NCBI GenBank assembly: GCA_937911505.1
Contig: CALEMF010000015.1
Location: 1-64,000, forward strand
Direction: 5' to 3'
DNA from: an uncultured Cytophagales bacterium
GTDB lineage: Bacteria > Bacteroidota > Bacteroidia > Cytophagales > Thermonemataceae
Length of the DNA stretch: 64,000 nucleotides
Part shown: positions 1-8,830 of the stretch, in pieces
Layout: each line of letters begins with the position of its first letter
Position numbering within the stretch: the stretch's first letter is position 1
The notes under the pieces: generated by a model
Database searches by the model: none
The model's input: only the letters and a program-made list of their open reading frames with translations
What the model was told of the DNA's origin: nothing
Made by a program: the position numbers and the translations under genes

Positions 1-534
1 CAGTCACAAACTTGGATTAGTTTGCCTGTTATAGCAAAGTACCAGTTTGAGGGTAAGAAAACACAGCCTTTTGTTGGTTTGGGGGGAACAGTAGACTTCT
101 TGTTAGATGACATTGCAGATGCTACGAGACAAGATTTTGTAGATGAGCTTACCCAACGAGAAATAAAAGATGCCTCTATTTCTCTTCTCGGACAGCGTAA
201 TCAGCTCAACTTTGGAGCAGTCATTACTGCGGGCGCTAGGTTTAAAGATTTAATTGGAAAAGGGTTTCTAACGCTAGAAGCTAGGTATTATCACGGCTTA
301 TCTAATCTTACTAATAAAGATGCACGGTACGCAGAGGATGATATCAATAAAAGACTTATTTATGATTACGGCTTTATTGCCAGTGACATGAATCTACATA
401 CTTTTACCCTTTCTTTGGGATATATGTTACCTAAGTACAATCCTAAGATTCTTCCAAATAAGGGAAAAAAGAAAGAAAAACGTACACAGTTACCTGATCA
501 GAAAACTAAGAAAGAAAAAAAGAAAACTAAATAA
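1..534 (+). CDS. Outer-membrane beta-barrel protein, 5' end missing
   Basis: The reading frame is open to the left edge of the window, so this is the C-terminal part of a longer gene. Seen: alternating hydrophobic/polar strands such as QPFVGLGGTVDFLL, LNFGAVITAGARF and GFLTLEARYYHGLSNL, and a last strand LHTFTLSLGYMLPK, typical of the small PorT/OMP_b-brl barrels common in Bacteroidota. After the barrel comes a tail of about 30 residues that is almost only Lys, Glu, Thr and Pro (GKKKEKRTQLPD...KKTK). Inference: an outer-membrane barrel with a charged periplasmic or surface tail; the ligand is unknown. The next gene begins 4 bp after its stop, which suggests cotranscription with the M23 peptidase. 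An internal TTG at 22 is not the real start because the frame continues upstream of it. Confidence 0.7.
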   Translation, partial: QSQTWISLPVIAKYQFEGKKTQPFVGLGGTVDFLLDDIADATRQDFVDELTQREIKDASISLLGQRNQLNFGAVITAGARFKDLIGKGFLTLEARYYHGLSNLTNKDARYAEDDINKRLIYDYGFIASDMNLHTFTLSLGYMLPKYNPKILPNKGKKKEKRTQLPDQKTKKEKKKTK

Positions 535-538
535 GCAC

Positions 539-1399
539 GTGTATCCAAAAATCATATATATTGGGTTGTTGAGCTTCCTAGCAAGTAGTTATGCGATGGC
601 TTTTCCATCGTTGCAACTACAAACAACTAGGGATACCAACCGCATCAATAAATTTGAAGTGAAGAAGGGGGTATATGTAGATTGTGTATGGGTAAAAGCC
701 AAAAAGTATTATCAAATTTGGAGTGATCAGAAGATTAATCCCTATGGTTTTGATCCCACACAGTTTAAAAAAGTAGTACATTTCCAACTCTACGATCCAC
801 AAAAGCGGGAATACTGGGCACCACCACTCAATAAAATAGTGATATCTTCTCACTTTGGGCCGCGTAATGGTCGCTATCATTATGGAATAGATTTGGCCCT
901 ACCTGTAGGAGAAAATGTGTATAGTGTGTTCGATGGCATCATAAGAATCTCTAGCTACAATGGAGGATATGGCAACTTTGTAGTGATTCGCCATAAAAAT
1001 GGTTTGGAGACATTATACGGTCATTTAAGCAAATTACGCGTCGAAGTAGGAGATGAAATAAAAGCGGGGGAGATCATAGGTAAAATTGGTAGTACAGGCT
1101 TTAGTACAGGTCCTCACCTACACTTTAGTGTTTTGTACCAAGGCACATATATCAATCCAATGCTACTATTCGACTTCTCAAAGGGTGCCAAACTACGTAA
1201 TCGTAAACTACGGTTGTTTCCACAACATTTTTTTCATGTAGGAAATCCGTACAAAATTACGCTCAAATACAAGGTAAAAGAAGGTGAAACACTAGCAGAG
1301 ATAGCGGACAAATATGGTATTGAAGTAGCAGAAATAAAAAGAAGAAATCGTTTGAAAAGTAACCAGTTGAAAGTCAATCAAATTTTGATTATCCAATGA
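539..1399 (+). CDS. Secreted M23 (LytM) peptidoglycan endopeptidase with C-terminal LysM
   Basis: A GTG start lies 4 bp after the previous stop and gives a clear signal peptide (IIYIGLLSFLASSYAMA). The M23 metallopeptidase core is visible: H114xxxD118 (HYGID) and the HLH motif at 193-195 are the usual zinc ligands and catalytic His of LytM enzymes. The last about 45 residues (from YKVKEGETLAEIADKYGI) form a LysM peptidoglycan-binding domain. Known role of the family: cleavage of peptide cross-links in the wall, in the periplasm. It overlaps the next gene by 4 bp (ATGA). Inference: since it lies just upstream of a contractile injection locus, it might open the wall for particle release, but an ordinary wall-remodelling role is equally compatible. 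Confidence 0.85.
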   Translation: MYPKIIYIGLLSFLASSYAMAFPSLQLQTTRDTNRINKFEVKKGVYVDCVWVKAKKYYQIWSDQKINPYGFDPTQFKKVVHFQLYDPQKREYWAPPLNKIVISSHFGPRNGRYHYGIDLALPVGENVYSVFDGIIRISSYNGGYGNFVVIRHKNGLETLYGHLSKLRVEVGDEIKAGEIIGKIGSTGFSTGPHLHFSVLYQGTYINPMLLFDFSKGAKLRNRKLRLFPQHFFHVGNPYKITLKYKVKEGETLAEIADKYGIEVAEIKRRNRLKSNQLKVNQILIIQ

Positions 1400-2601
1400 G
1401 TACAAATCATATCAAATATTGCTTTTATATAGGGTTAAGCGTTATGGGGATATTAATAACTGCCTGTAGCGACGATGTACAACCTGTACAAGGAGGCTCC
1501 TACATCAAGTTTATAGGAGGTGCTAGAAACGAAACAGCCGCTGCTATTGTACCCACTGCTGATGGTGGTTTCGTAATAGCAGGAGGTAGTAGCTCAGTCC
1601 GCGAAGGAGAGGATAAAGACTTCTTTGTAGCAAAAGTAGATGCTTTTGGTGACGGTATTTGGAGCCAACATCTAGGAGGTATAGGAGATGACGAAGCGCT
1701 AGACGTCAAAGAAAACGGAGATCGAATCTTTGTATTGGGCTATACTACTGGTATAGAGGTAGACTCTACTGACTTTCTGCTCTATGAATTAGCGCCTGAT
1801 GGTGCTTTGAGTGATTCGGTTGTTTTAGGAAAACCTGACCGTAGTGAAAAAGGAACCTCTATCAATTTTACACCAGAAGGTAACTTGCTATTGGCTGGAA
1901 ATATCCTCAATGAAGAAGATGGCTTTGATATGCAACTTTTTCGTTTGAACGCCAATAAGGAAACCGAGAGAGATGTAAATGTAGGTTATGCTTTTAGTAC
2001 AGATACGCTACGGCTCATAGAGCAAATAGAAGAAGACCGATTCCTTTGGTATGGAACGCTCAAACCGACTAATGCGGAATTGCCTAGTGATATCCGTGTG
2101 GCGATTACCGATGCCTTTGGTAACACGATCAATGATATTTTCTTTGGTAGTGAAAATGATTTCAACGAAATCGCAGGAGGAATTGTACAAGCTGAAGATG
2201 GTAAATATGTCATTGCAGGTACACAAGAAGCCGCAGGAAGTACAGACATATATGTAGCCAAGGCTACACTTTCTACAATGGTAACCACTCCCGACTGGGT
2301 CAGAACCATTGAACTTCCTGAAATACAAAGAGGGGCGAACATAGCTAGCACAAACGATGGTGGATACATTATCGTTGGTACCACTACAGTATCGAATAAT
2401 AACGAGGACATTATATTAGTAAAAATAGATAGCGAAGGAAACCTACAGTGGACTAAAAATTACGGAGGATTGAACAGAGATATTGGTAGATTTGTGCGAC
2501 AAACCCCCGATGGAGGTTACCTTATTTTAGGTGATGTTTTCTTTGGAAATAACTATGTGATGGGCGTTATCAAGACTGATAGTCAAGGAAATATCAATTA
2601 G
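1396..2601 (+). CDS. Repeat (propeller-like) lipoprotein
   Basis: Starts at ATG in an ATGA overlap with the M23 gene. The N-terminus is a lipoprotein signal (SVMGILITAC, Cys as lipidation site) followed by acidic SDD. The body is built from repeats of about 50-60 residues with the pattern GG..(N)E.A..I..T.DGGF/YVIAGG...D.FVAKVD..G, seen near residues 40-100, 165-200, 260-290 and 315-400. This is the layout of blade-type repeat proteins that fold as beta-propellers, frequent in Bacteroidota surface lipoproteins. No catalytic motif is visible. It ends 174 bp before the sheath gene, so it may or may not belong to the injection locus. Function unknown; a cell-surface binding role is inference only. 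Confidence 0.65.
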   Translation: MSTNHIKYCFYIGLSVMGILITACSDDVQPVQGGSYIKFIGGARNETAAAIVPTADGGFVIAGGSSSVREGEDKDFFVAKVDAFGDGIWSQHLGGIGDDEALDVKENGDRIFVLGYTTGIEVDSTDFLLYELAPDGALSDSVVLGKPDRSEKGTSINFTPEGNLLLAGNILNEEDGFDMQLFRLNANKETERDVNVGYAFSTDTLRLIEQIEEDRFLWYGTLKPTNAELPSDIRVAITDAFGNTINDIFFGSENDFNEIAGGIVQAEDGKYVIAGTQEAAGSTDIYVAKATLSTMVTTPDWVRTIELPEIQRGANIASTNDGGYIIVGTTTVSNNNEDIILVKIDSEGNLQWTKNYGGLNRDIGRFVRQTPDGGYLILGDVFFGNNYVMGVIKTDSQGNIN

Positions 2602-2775
2602 AATGATCTATATGAAGGAAATATCTTGTATACATTCATAAATAAAATTACAGTTTTGGAACTCAATTGTTTTTTTAGATTCTAAAGCATTAAGAATATT
2701 ATAAATTTTTATTAAATTTAGGTTAATAATTTAATTCATCCTGTTTTATCTCAAAATGTTAAACAATAACAATTT

Positions 2776-4359
2776 ATGGCACAAAAACTAGCAACTCCAG
2801 GCGTTTACGTTGAAGAAAAGAACGCCTTCCCTAGTTCTGTGGTTGCTGTCTCTACGGCAGTTCCTGCGTTCATAGGGTACACTGAAAAAGTCACCTCCAA
2901 TGGACAATCATTGGTAAATACACCCGTGAGAATCTCTTCTCTAAGTGAGTTTATCAATATGTTCGGTGAGGGCTTTAAATCTAACTTTGCAATAGAAGAA
3001 ACAACAGGTGAAGGCTTCGATTTTGAAGTAGATGGAAAAACCTACGATGTAGTTCCTGAAAACGCTTCACGCTTTTTATTATATGATTCTATCCGTTTAT
3101 TCTTTGCCAACGGAGGAAATGTTTGCTACATCGTTTCTGCGGGTAGCATTTATAAAAAAGTACAAGTACAGAAAAGTACTACAGGTAAAGATGACAAAGG
3201 AAAGGCTACTGTAGAGAAGACCACGCAAACAGAGAATAAGCCCGCGGCTATTTCTAAAAAAGCGCTCGAGGCTGCCTTACAAACACTTGTAGGAGAGCAA
3301 GAGCCTACGATGGTAGTGATTCCAGAAGCAGTAATGTTAGAAAGACAAGACTGTGCTGCACTTCAACAAGCCATGCTACAGCACTGTGGTACTGAGCTAA
3401 AGAATCGCTTTGCTATTCTTGACGTATACGAAGGGCACAAGCCTAGAACTTACGATAGCAAAGATGTAGTGACAGCCTTCCGTGAGGACATTGGTAATAA
3501 CTTCTTAAACTTTGGGGCAGCTTACTACCCTTGGGTAAGAACGTCTGTCGTACAAAGTGACGAATTAGATTATACAAACATCTCCAACGCCGATATGTTG
3601 ATTGATCTACTAGAGAAAGAAGCAAAAGAGAGATTCCAAGACAGCAAAAAAGTAGATGAAATCAAGAACGAAGTGAAAAAGATGAAAGACAGCTCTACCG
3701 ACGTAGAATCTCTTCATCAAACACTTAATGCTATCAGTAGCGTTTATAAGTCTGTATTGAATAGCATCAGAAAACAGTTGAACATTCTTCCTCCTAGTGC
3801 TGGAATGGCAGGTGTATATACAATGGTAGACAGTACACGTGGGGTATGGAAAGCACCTGCTAATGTAGGGTACAACAGCGTAGTAACGCCTGCGGTTAAA
3901 ATTACGAACCAAGACCAAGAAGACCTTAACGTAACCGTTTCTGGTAAATCTGTAAATGCTATCCGTGCTTTTGCAGGAGAAGGTATCTTAGTTTGGGGAG
4001 CAAGAACACTAGAAGGAAATAGTAAAGACTGGCGCTATGTGAATGTAAGAAGAACCATTTCTTTCATCGAACAGTCCATCAAAGCGGCGGCTAGAACTTA
4101 CGTATTCGAGCCAAATGCTGCTTCAACTTGGTTGCTAATCAGAGGAATGGTCAATGCTTTCTTAAGCGACCTATGGACACAAGGTGCTTTGGTAGGAACT
4201 ACTCCTGAGCAAGCCTATGAAGTACACGTAGGACTGGGATCAACCATGACAACGGACGATATCTTAGACGGTATTATGCGTATCACTGTAAAGGTGGCCG
4301 TATCACGTCCTGCTGAATTTATCGTGATTACTTTCCAACAAAAAATGGAAGAAGCTTAA
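2776..4359 (+). CDS. eCIS contractile sheath protein (Afp2/Pvc2-like)
   Basis: The N-terminus MAQKLATPGVYVEE and the C-terminus PAEFIVITFQQKMEEA are hallmarks of the phage-tail-sheath family used in Afp/PVC/MAC-type injection systems. At 527 aa it is one polypeptide, unlike the two-protein TssB/TssC sheath of type VI secretion. The middle (about residues 130-165) holds a Lys/Thr-rich linker, probably a surface-exposed insertion of the sheath subunit, and residues about 275-335 look helical. Role in the family: the sheath polymerises round the tube and contracts to drive it into the target. It is the first gene of the structural locus, with an AT-rich 174-bp leader before it, and is followed by the tube gene. 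Confidence 0.93.
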   Translation: MAQKLATPGVYVEEKNAFPSSVVAVSTAVPAFIGYTEKVTSNGQSLVNTPVRISSLSEFINMFGEGFKSNFAIEETTGEGFDFEVDGKTYDVVPENASRFLLYDSIRLFFANGGNVCYIVSAGSIYKKVQVQKSTTGKDDKGKATVEKTTQTENKPAAISKKALEAALQTLVGEQEPTMVVIPEAVMLERQDCAALQQAMLQHCGTELKNRFAILDVYEGHKPRTYDSKDVVTAFREDIGNNFLNFGAAYYPWVRTSVVQSDELDYTNISNADMLIDLLEKEAKERFQDSKKVDEIKNEVKKMKDSSTDVESLHQTLNAISSVYKSVLNSIRKQLNILPPSAGMAGVYTMVDSTRGVWKAPANVGYNSVVTPAVKITNQDQEDLNVTVSGKSVNAIRAFAGEGILVWGARTLEGNSKDWRYVNVRRTISFIEQSIKAAARTYVFEPNAASTWLLIRGMVNAFLSDLWTQGALVGTTPEQAYEVHVGLGSTMTTDDILDGIMRITVKVAVSRPAEFIVITFQQKMEEA

Positions 4360-4424
4360 TAAAGCTTTTATTTTAATTATTACTTATCTAAAATATTATT
4401 CACAAATAAAATTATTGACCCTAT

Positions 4425-4889
4425 ATGGCAGCTGATAATGTATCTGAATGGCCGATGACCCGGTTCCATTTTGTAGTAAGAATTGATGGAATCGAAGATG
4501 ATGATAACGGTATTGCTTGTACCGAAGTAACTGGCCTTAAATATAAAACGGAGTTTATTGACTACCGACCTGGCTCTGATCCAGAACTAAAGAAGTTGAA
4601 AATTCCTGGTTTGAAATCATACGAGCCGATCACTATTAAGAAAGCAGTATTTAAAACGGATAGTCGTTTCTACGACTGGTACAAAGATGTACAAAGTGGT
4701 GATGACAATGCACGTAAGTCTATTACAATTGAGCTACTAGACGAGCAGCATGATCCTATCATCACGTGGACAGTAATCAATGCTTTCCCTTCAGGCTTCA
4801 CAGGCCCTGATTTGAGCTCTACAGCTAACGAAATCGCTTTCGAATCTGTAGAATTGGTACACGAAGGCTTCGACATGATTGTCTCTTAA
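4425..4889 (+). CDS. eCIS inner tube protein (Afp1/Afp5-like, gp19 family)
   Basis: A 154-aa protein with the classic tube-protein layout: FHFVVRIDGI near the N-terminus, a CTEVTGLKYKTEFIDYRPG segment, IPGLKSYEPITIKKAVF, FYDWYKDV, and a C-terminal WTVINAFPSGFTGPDLSSTA then FESVELVHEGFDMI. This matches the T4 gp19/Hcp-like tube family found in eCIS. Hexamer rings stack to form the tube that carries cargo. It lies 65 bp after the sheath gene. A hairpin with a T-run follows its stop, so sheath and tube, the most abundant particle proteins, may be made in excess over the downstream baseplate genes. Confidence 0.93.
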   Translation: MAADNVSEWPMTRFHFVVRIDGIEDDDNGIACTEVTGLKYKTEFIDYRPGSDPELKKLKIPGLKSYEPITIKKAVFKTDSRFYDWYKDVQSGDDNARKSITIELLDEQHDPIITWTVINAFPSGFTGPDLSSTANEIAFESVELVHEGFDMIVS

Positions 4890-4904
4890 GTAAACAAGTG
4901 TTTT

Positions 4905-4945
4905 GAGTTGCTAAGTAGCAATGCTTGGCAACTCTATATTTTTTC
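4905..4945 (+). terminator. Hairpin with T-run after the tube gene (terminator or attenuator)
   Basis: Arms GAGTTGC (4905-4911) and GCAACTC (4928-4934) pair perfectly, with a 16-nt loop that can pair a little further, and are followed by TATATTTTTT. The site lies 15 bp after the tube stop and about 40 bp before the next start. It is placed to cut the sheath-tube transcript off from the low-copy baseplate genes, or to protect a processed 3' end. The stem is short, so partial read-through is likely. Confidence 0.5.
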
Positions 4946-4978
4946 GATATTTATTAATTACAGTTTAAAATTTGAAGT

Positions 4979-5791
4979 ATGGGATTTGATCCATTTAATC
5001 CTTTAGGAATCAAGCCAAAACCTATGCCTGGATTTAGCTTTACGGTATCTTTAATAGATCCGAAAGCGATGCAGGAAATGTTAGAAAAAGCTGGTAATGT
5101 AATAGATGATCCTAAGAAAGCTATCAATGATGTAGGTGGTGCGGTGAAGGGAGGTTACAATAAAGCAAAAGGCGCTATAACTGGACTATTTTCAGGTTCA
5201 GAAGAGGGAGCGGAAGGTGAGGGTGAAGGGTTTAGCGCTGAAAAAATGGCTCAAGATATTAATTATGGTACCATTACCTCTGGAATACAAGGGGCTACTA
5301 AAGCAACAGCTTATTTTATGCCAGAAGGAGGGTTCAATAGTATATCAGGTCTGAAAATGACGCTTGATATTGGTAAAGGTGAAAATGATAAGGAGACTAT
5401 ACGAAAAATCAAAACTAGTAAAGAGCTTACGTTAGAGAGGGACATGTTACCTACTCCTTCCTTAATGACCACTTGGTTCATAGACACACTCAAAACAAAG
5501 AATCCATCGGATATGAACGCTGTCATTAAAGAGCAAGAGTATAAGAAAATATCTGAAAAAGATCAGGATTTGAAAAGAGATCCACAGGTAAGAGCAAGAG
5601 CATTAGTAATCATGTTGAAAAACTATAAAAACCATCCCTTGATGGCTTGGCTCGTGTTTGAAGTGCGCCCCCATTCTTATGAGGTAAGCGGCTTCAATTC
5701 AAAAGAGAATGGATTGATTAAGGAGAAGTTTGTATATACTTACACACATTTTGAGATGTTACCTATTGGTGTCACCTCCTATGGTTTTTAG
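4979..5791 (+). CDS. Second tube-like protein with a flexible insert (tube initiator candidate)
   Basis: A 270-aa protein whose ends match the tube fold: PMPGFSFTVSLIDP at the start, GGFNSISGLKMTLDIG and LTLERDML in the middle, and a C-terminal PLMAWLVFEVRPHSYEVSGF followed by YTYTHFEMLPIGVTSYGF, the place where tube proteins carry their last strands. Unlike the 154-aa tube subunit, residues about 25-95 hold a Gly/Lys/Glu-rich stretch (VGGAVKGGYNKAKGAITG, then EEGAEGEGEGF) that looks disordered, and a second insertion lies near residues 165-195. Family knowledge: eCIS loci often have extra tube paralogues that link tube to spike or baseplate. Inference: this is the initiator or hub-adaptor ring. 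No close named homologue is recognised. Confidence 0.7.
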   Translation: MGFDPFNPLGIKPKPMPGFSFTVSLIDPKAMQEMLEKAGNVIDDPKKAINDVGGAVKGGYNKAKGAITGLFSGSEEGAEGEGEGFSAEKMAQDINYGTITSGIQGATKATAYFMPEGGFNSISGLKMTLDIGKGENDKETIRKIKTSKELTLERDMLPTPSLMTTWFIDTLKTKNPSDMNAVIKEQEYKKISEKDQDLKRDPQVRARALVIMLKNYKNHPLMAWLVFEVRPHSYEVSGFNSKENGLIKEKFVYTYTHFEMLPIGVTSYGF

Positions 5792-5821
5792 ATAATGACT
5801 AGTTAAGTAAAGCTTGATACA

Positions 5822-6007
5822 ATGCCAATTGAAATAAAGGAACTGACTATTAGGATGAATGTAAGAGAGAAAACACCTACTATGCATCCATTGATGCCTA
5901 ATACTACTATTACAGAGCATACAGATTGGAGAGAATTAAAAAAACAGATATTAGAAGAGTGTATTGAAGAAGTGATGGAGATACTAGAAAGAAGATTAGA
6001 GAGGTAG
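5822..6007 (+). CDS. Small eCIS-associated protein, DUF5908-like
   Basis: A 61-aa protein beginning MPIEIKELTIRMNV, the characteristic opening of the DUF5908 family, short proteins that occur almost always inside Afp/PVC-like loci next to the tube and LysM genes. The C-terminal half (LKKQILEECIEEVMEILERRLER) is one amphipathic helix. The position between the second tube gene and the LysM baseplate gene is the usual one for the family. The molecular role is not known to me; a small baseplate or assembly factor is inference. Confidence 0.75.
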   Translation: MPIEIKELTIRMNVREKTPTMHPLMPNTTITEHTDWRELKKQILEECIEEVMEILERRLER

Positions 6008-6043
6008 TAAAAGTTGCCTTCTCATAACTAATAGACATAGAAC

Positions 6044-6697
6044 ATGCTAGAGCTGAGAATACTTACCCAAAACCCTGACGGATCTGAGAATACGGATGAA
6101 GACATGACTTTTCTGGCGTATATCTTAGAGAGCGACATCACCCAAATGTTGAGTATCGACTATGCAAAACCTAAAATAGATAATGACAAAATAAAATACC
6201 ACTTTACACAGCCTGAGCGTATTTCACTTAATATCTTTCTAGATAGTACAGGTGAGTATAACGATGACTTTTCTCTAAGTGTGTACGAGCGTATTCAACG
6301 CTTCAAAACGGTCACCTATCTTCAGAACGATGAGCTGCACGAACCCAATACCGTCAACATCTATTTTGGAGAAGTTTCTTTTACTAGCTGTCGCCTAGAA
6401 AACTCCACCGTTACCTACAAAAAAGTTTCCAGAGAAGGTATTGTGCGGTCAGCGGTAATCGCTGCAACTTTTAGCTCAATACCAAGTCTGACAGCCGAAG
6501 AAAATGCAACAAGACAGTCTTCGCCCGATCTTACCCATATACGTGTGGTGAAAGCAGGAGATACATTACCCTTAATGTGTGATGAAATCTATGGTGATCC
6601 CTCTATGTATTTGGCTGTGGCCAAAGCCAATAATATTGTAAACTTTAGGAGCTTAGAAGAAGGCGATGAAATTGTATTCCCACCAATTAAAAAATAA
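6044..6697 (+). CDS. eCIS baseplate protein with C-terminal LysM (Afp7-like, gp53 type)
   Basis: 217 aa. The C-terminus HIRVVKAGDTLPLMCDEIYG...YLAVAKANNI...EGDEIVFPP is a LysM-type domain with the DxxxYGDP..Y..IA..N pattern seen in contractile-tail baseplate proteins (T4 gp53, Afp7). The N-terminal 140 residues have the beta-rich ISLNIFLDST...FGEVSFTSCRLENSTVTY pattern of hub adaptor proteins that sit on top of the VgrG spike. It comes directly before the VgrG-like gene (9 bp gap), the family's usual neighbour. Role: joins tube and spike inside the baseplate. Confidence 0.85.
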   Translation: MLELRILTQNPDGSENTDEDMTFLAYILESDITQMLSIDYAKPKIDNDKIKYHFTQPERISLNIFLDSTGEYNDDFSLSVYERIQRFKTVTYLQNDELHEPNTVNIYFGEVSFTSCRLENSTVTYKKVSREGIVRSAVIAATFSSIPSLTAEENATRQSSPDLTHIRVVKAGDTLPLMCDEIYGDPSMYLAVAKANNIVNFRSLEEGDEIVFPPIKK

Positions 6698-6706
6698 ATT
6701 TTTAGC

Positions 6707-8533
6707 ATGAGCAATGGTTTAAAGGCGGTATTTACTATAATGATAGAAGGGGAAGAGATACAAAATAGTATCGGAGTGAAAAATATTACGATTAACAAAG
6801 AAATATTCAAAACTCCTTATGCCGTTATTGATTTTGCTGACGGAGGGTGGTCTGCTCAGGATCCTGCTTCACTTGCAGATGAGCCTACCTTTGCTATAGG
6901 GAATACCATTACTATTAAAGCTTCTAATCACCACGAAGAAGCTTATGTAGATATTTTTGAGGGCATCATTGTAAAGGCTTCTATGAAAGCTAGAAGAGGA
7001 ACCACTACTTTTAGTATTGAAGCAAAAGATATTACTACCAAAATGACGATGGGAAGGAGCTTCATCAATTTTCAAGAAATTGCTGATCAAGATACCCTTG
7101 GAAACATCATCAACCAGCGATATAGTGGCGATATTACTTTTGAAGTAGATGGAGAAATTGCCCTAGAAGATGAAAATCTGAACCTTTACCAAATTTCCGA
7201 CTGGGATGCCATTGCCCTGATAGCCGAACGAAATGGTGCAGTGATGAAAGTAGAAAATGGGAATATCATCCTCAAGGAGATTACTGAAGAGAAAGAACCT
7301 CAAAAAACGATTCGATTTGATCAAAAAGAGTTGATCAACTTTCAGATTAAAACAGACATTACCAAGTATAATGCAAAGGTAATGGTTAATGCGATCTCTG
7401 AGGATTATAGTAGTGTAGAAACTACTGAAGAGATGATCAACCTAGATGAAGGAATAGGAGGTATCAATGGGAATGTCAAGTGGGATGATTTCTCTGGTGT
7501 AGAAAGCTTACAACAAATCAATGCGCCTGCTGCACAGCAAAAAGTAGATACTTTTGCAAAAGCGCTGCGCGTAAAGAAAGAGCTAGCCATATGCCAAGGG
7601 TATTTAGAATTGAAAGACTTCACAGAAATAACACAAGGAGATTACTTAGAAATACTAGGACTTAACACCACCTTTGATGGGGTCTATTTTATCTCAGGTG
7701 TTGAATATATAGCTGAGGGAGGCACTTGGACGACCAAGGCGACCATCGGCATAGATGAACGTACTTATGTAGATTTGTACGAGATGAAAGAAGCGGCCGC
7801 TTCTAATATGCTTCCTAAGGTAGGAGGAATGATGATGGGCATCGTAAAAGAATTAGTTACTGACGAGAAAGGCTATCGCTTTAAAGTGCGTATTCCTACC
7901 ATCCATACGGAGGATGAGTTTGTGTGGGCGACTATTGCCACTTTATACGCGACGGAAACAGGAGGTATTTTCTTTATGCCAGAAGTAAACGATAATGTAT
8001 TACTTGGCTTCATCAATGAAGATTTCCAAAACGCTGTTATTGTAGGAGCGATGTATAATCAGTATCCTTATAAAAACTATAAGGACGAAGCATCAGACTA
8101 TACCAATGAAGCAGGTGCTGAGGTTACCCTTGATGATGAAAACAAAATCAAAGCCATTACAACCAAAAAAGGCTTAGAGATTTCTTTTGATGATGAAAAT
8201 GATATAATCAATATTGCCACCCCTCAAGGAAAGAAAATTACTCTCGGAAAAGAAGATGACATCAAAATATACGATCAGAATGAGAATGTAATCTTGATGA
8301 AAGAAGATGTGATTTCTATATTTGCTAACGCAAAAGTCAACATTGAAGGGAAAGATGAGATCAATCTTAAATCCAAAAAACTTACCATAGAGGCGGACGA
8401 GATTGCTACCAACAAGGTTTCTAAGATTAACCTAGAAGCTAGTAGCAGTACTATTGTAAAAAGTAAGTCGAAGTTGGAAGTAGGTGGTAACAGTATGACT
8501 ACCGTGAGCGGAGGACAAATTCATATAGGATAA
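6707..8533 (+). CDS. eCIS spike protein, VgrG-like (Afp8; gp27-gp5 fusion)
   Basis: 608 aa. Residues about 1-365 look like the gp27/phage late control D hub (FEGIIVKASMKARRGTTTFSIEAKD, ISDWDAIALIAERNG). An OB-fold gp5 segment follows, at about 375-460 (GIVKELVTDEKGYRFKVRIP, then VNDNVLLGFINEDFQNAVIVG). The last about 140 residues consist of short DDEN.I..I/KKG..I.. repeats, the triple-stranded beta-helix needle. Trimeric VgrG-like spikes carry the tube tip and sit under the LysM adaptor. The PAAR gene that caps the needle starts 12 bp downstream. No effector domain is fused to the C-terminus. Confidence 0.92.
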   Translation: MSNGLKAVFTIMIEGEEIQNSIGVKNITINKEIFKTPYAVIDFADGGWSAQDPASLADEPTFAIGNTITIKASNHHEEAYVDIFEGIIVKASMKARRGTTTFSIEAKDITTKMTMGRSFINFQEIADQDTLGNIINQRYSGDITFEVDGEIALEDENLNLYQISDWDAIALIAERNGAVMKVENGNIILKEITEEKEPQKTIRFDQKELINFQIKTDITKYNAKVMVNAISEDYSSVETTEEMINLDEGIGGINGNVKWDDFSGVESLQQINAPAAQQKVDTFAKALRVKKELAICQGYLELKDFTEITQGDYLEILGLNTTFDGVYFISGVEYIAEGGTWTTKATIGIDERTYVDLYEMKEAAASNMLPKVGGMMMGIVKELVTDEKGYRFKVRIPTIHTEDEFVWATIATLYATETGGIFFMPEVNDNVLLGFINEDFQNAVIVGAMYNQYPYKNYKDEASDYTNEAGAEVTLDDENKIKAITTKKGLEISFDDENDIINIATPQGKKITLGKEDDIKIYDQNENVILMKEDVISIFANAKVNIEGKDEINLKSKKLTIEADEIATNKVSKINLEASSSTIVKSKSKLEVGGNSMTTVSGGQIHIG

Positions 8534-8544
8534 ATGAAAAAGAA

Positions 8545-8814
8545 ATGAGTAAATTAGCAGCAAGAGTAGGAGATCAGTTTACACACGCATTCGGCACAGG
8601 CGTAATTACTTCTGGAGCCCCCAATGTGTTTATCAATAAAATGCCTGCGGCAGTAGTAGCAACCTCTACACTAGCGATTCCAGGAGCGGTTAGTGTAGGT
8701 TCCACAAAGGTATTTATAGGCGGAATGCCAGCCGCACAGGTAGGAAGTGCTACTACTTGTTCGCTAGGGCCCGGATCAATCGTACTGGGATCGATGAATG
8801 TGTTTATTAAATAA
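8545..8814 (+). CDS. PAAR-repeat spike tip protein (Afp10-like)
   Basis: 89 aa with the PAAR arrangement: AARVGDQFTHAFGTGVITSG, then two copies of the motif VFI.(K/G)MPAA..(A/G)(T/S), and a closing GPGSIVLGSMNVFIK. PAAR proteins form the sharp cone on the VgrG spike and hold a metal ion through His/Cys; H14 and C73 are plausible ligands here. Length is that of a bare PAAR with no effector extension. It lies between spike and gp25 genes as in other eCIS loci. A second ATG 11 bp upstream is in another frame. Confidence 0.9.
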   Translation: MSKLAARVGDQFTHAFGTGVITSGAPNVFINKMPAAVVATSTLAIPGAVSVGSTKVFIGGMPAAQVGSATTCSLGPGSIVLGSMNVFIK

Positions 8815-8830
8815 TTGAAAACATTACACC

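Noticed and set aside
1500-2411. Minus-strand frames across the propeller-like lipoprotein
   Set aside because: They are low-information shadows (Ser/Pro-rich) of the plus-strand gene, which has a signal, lipobox and repeats.
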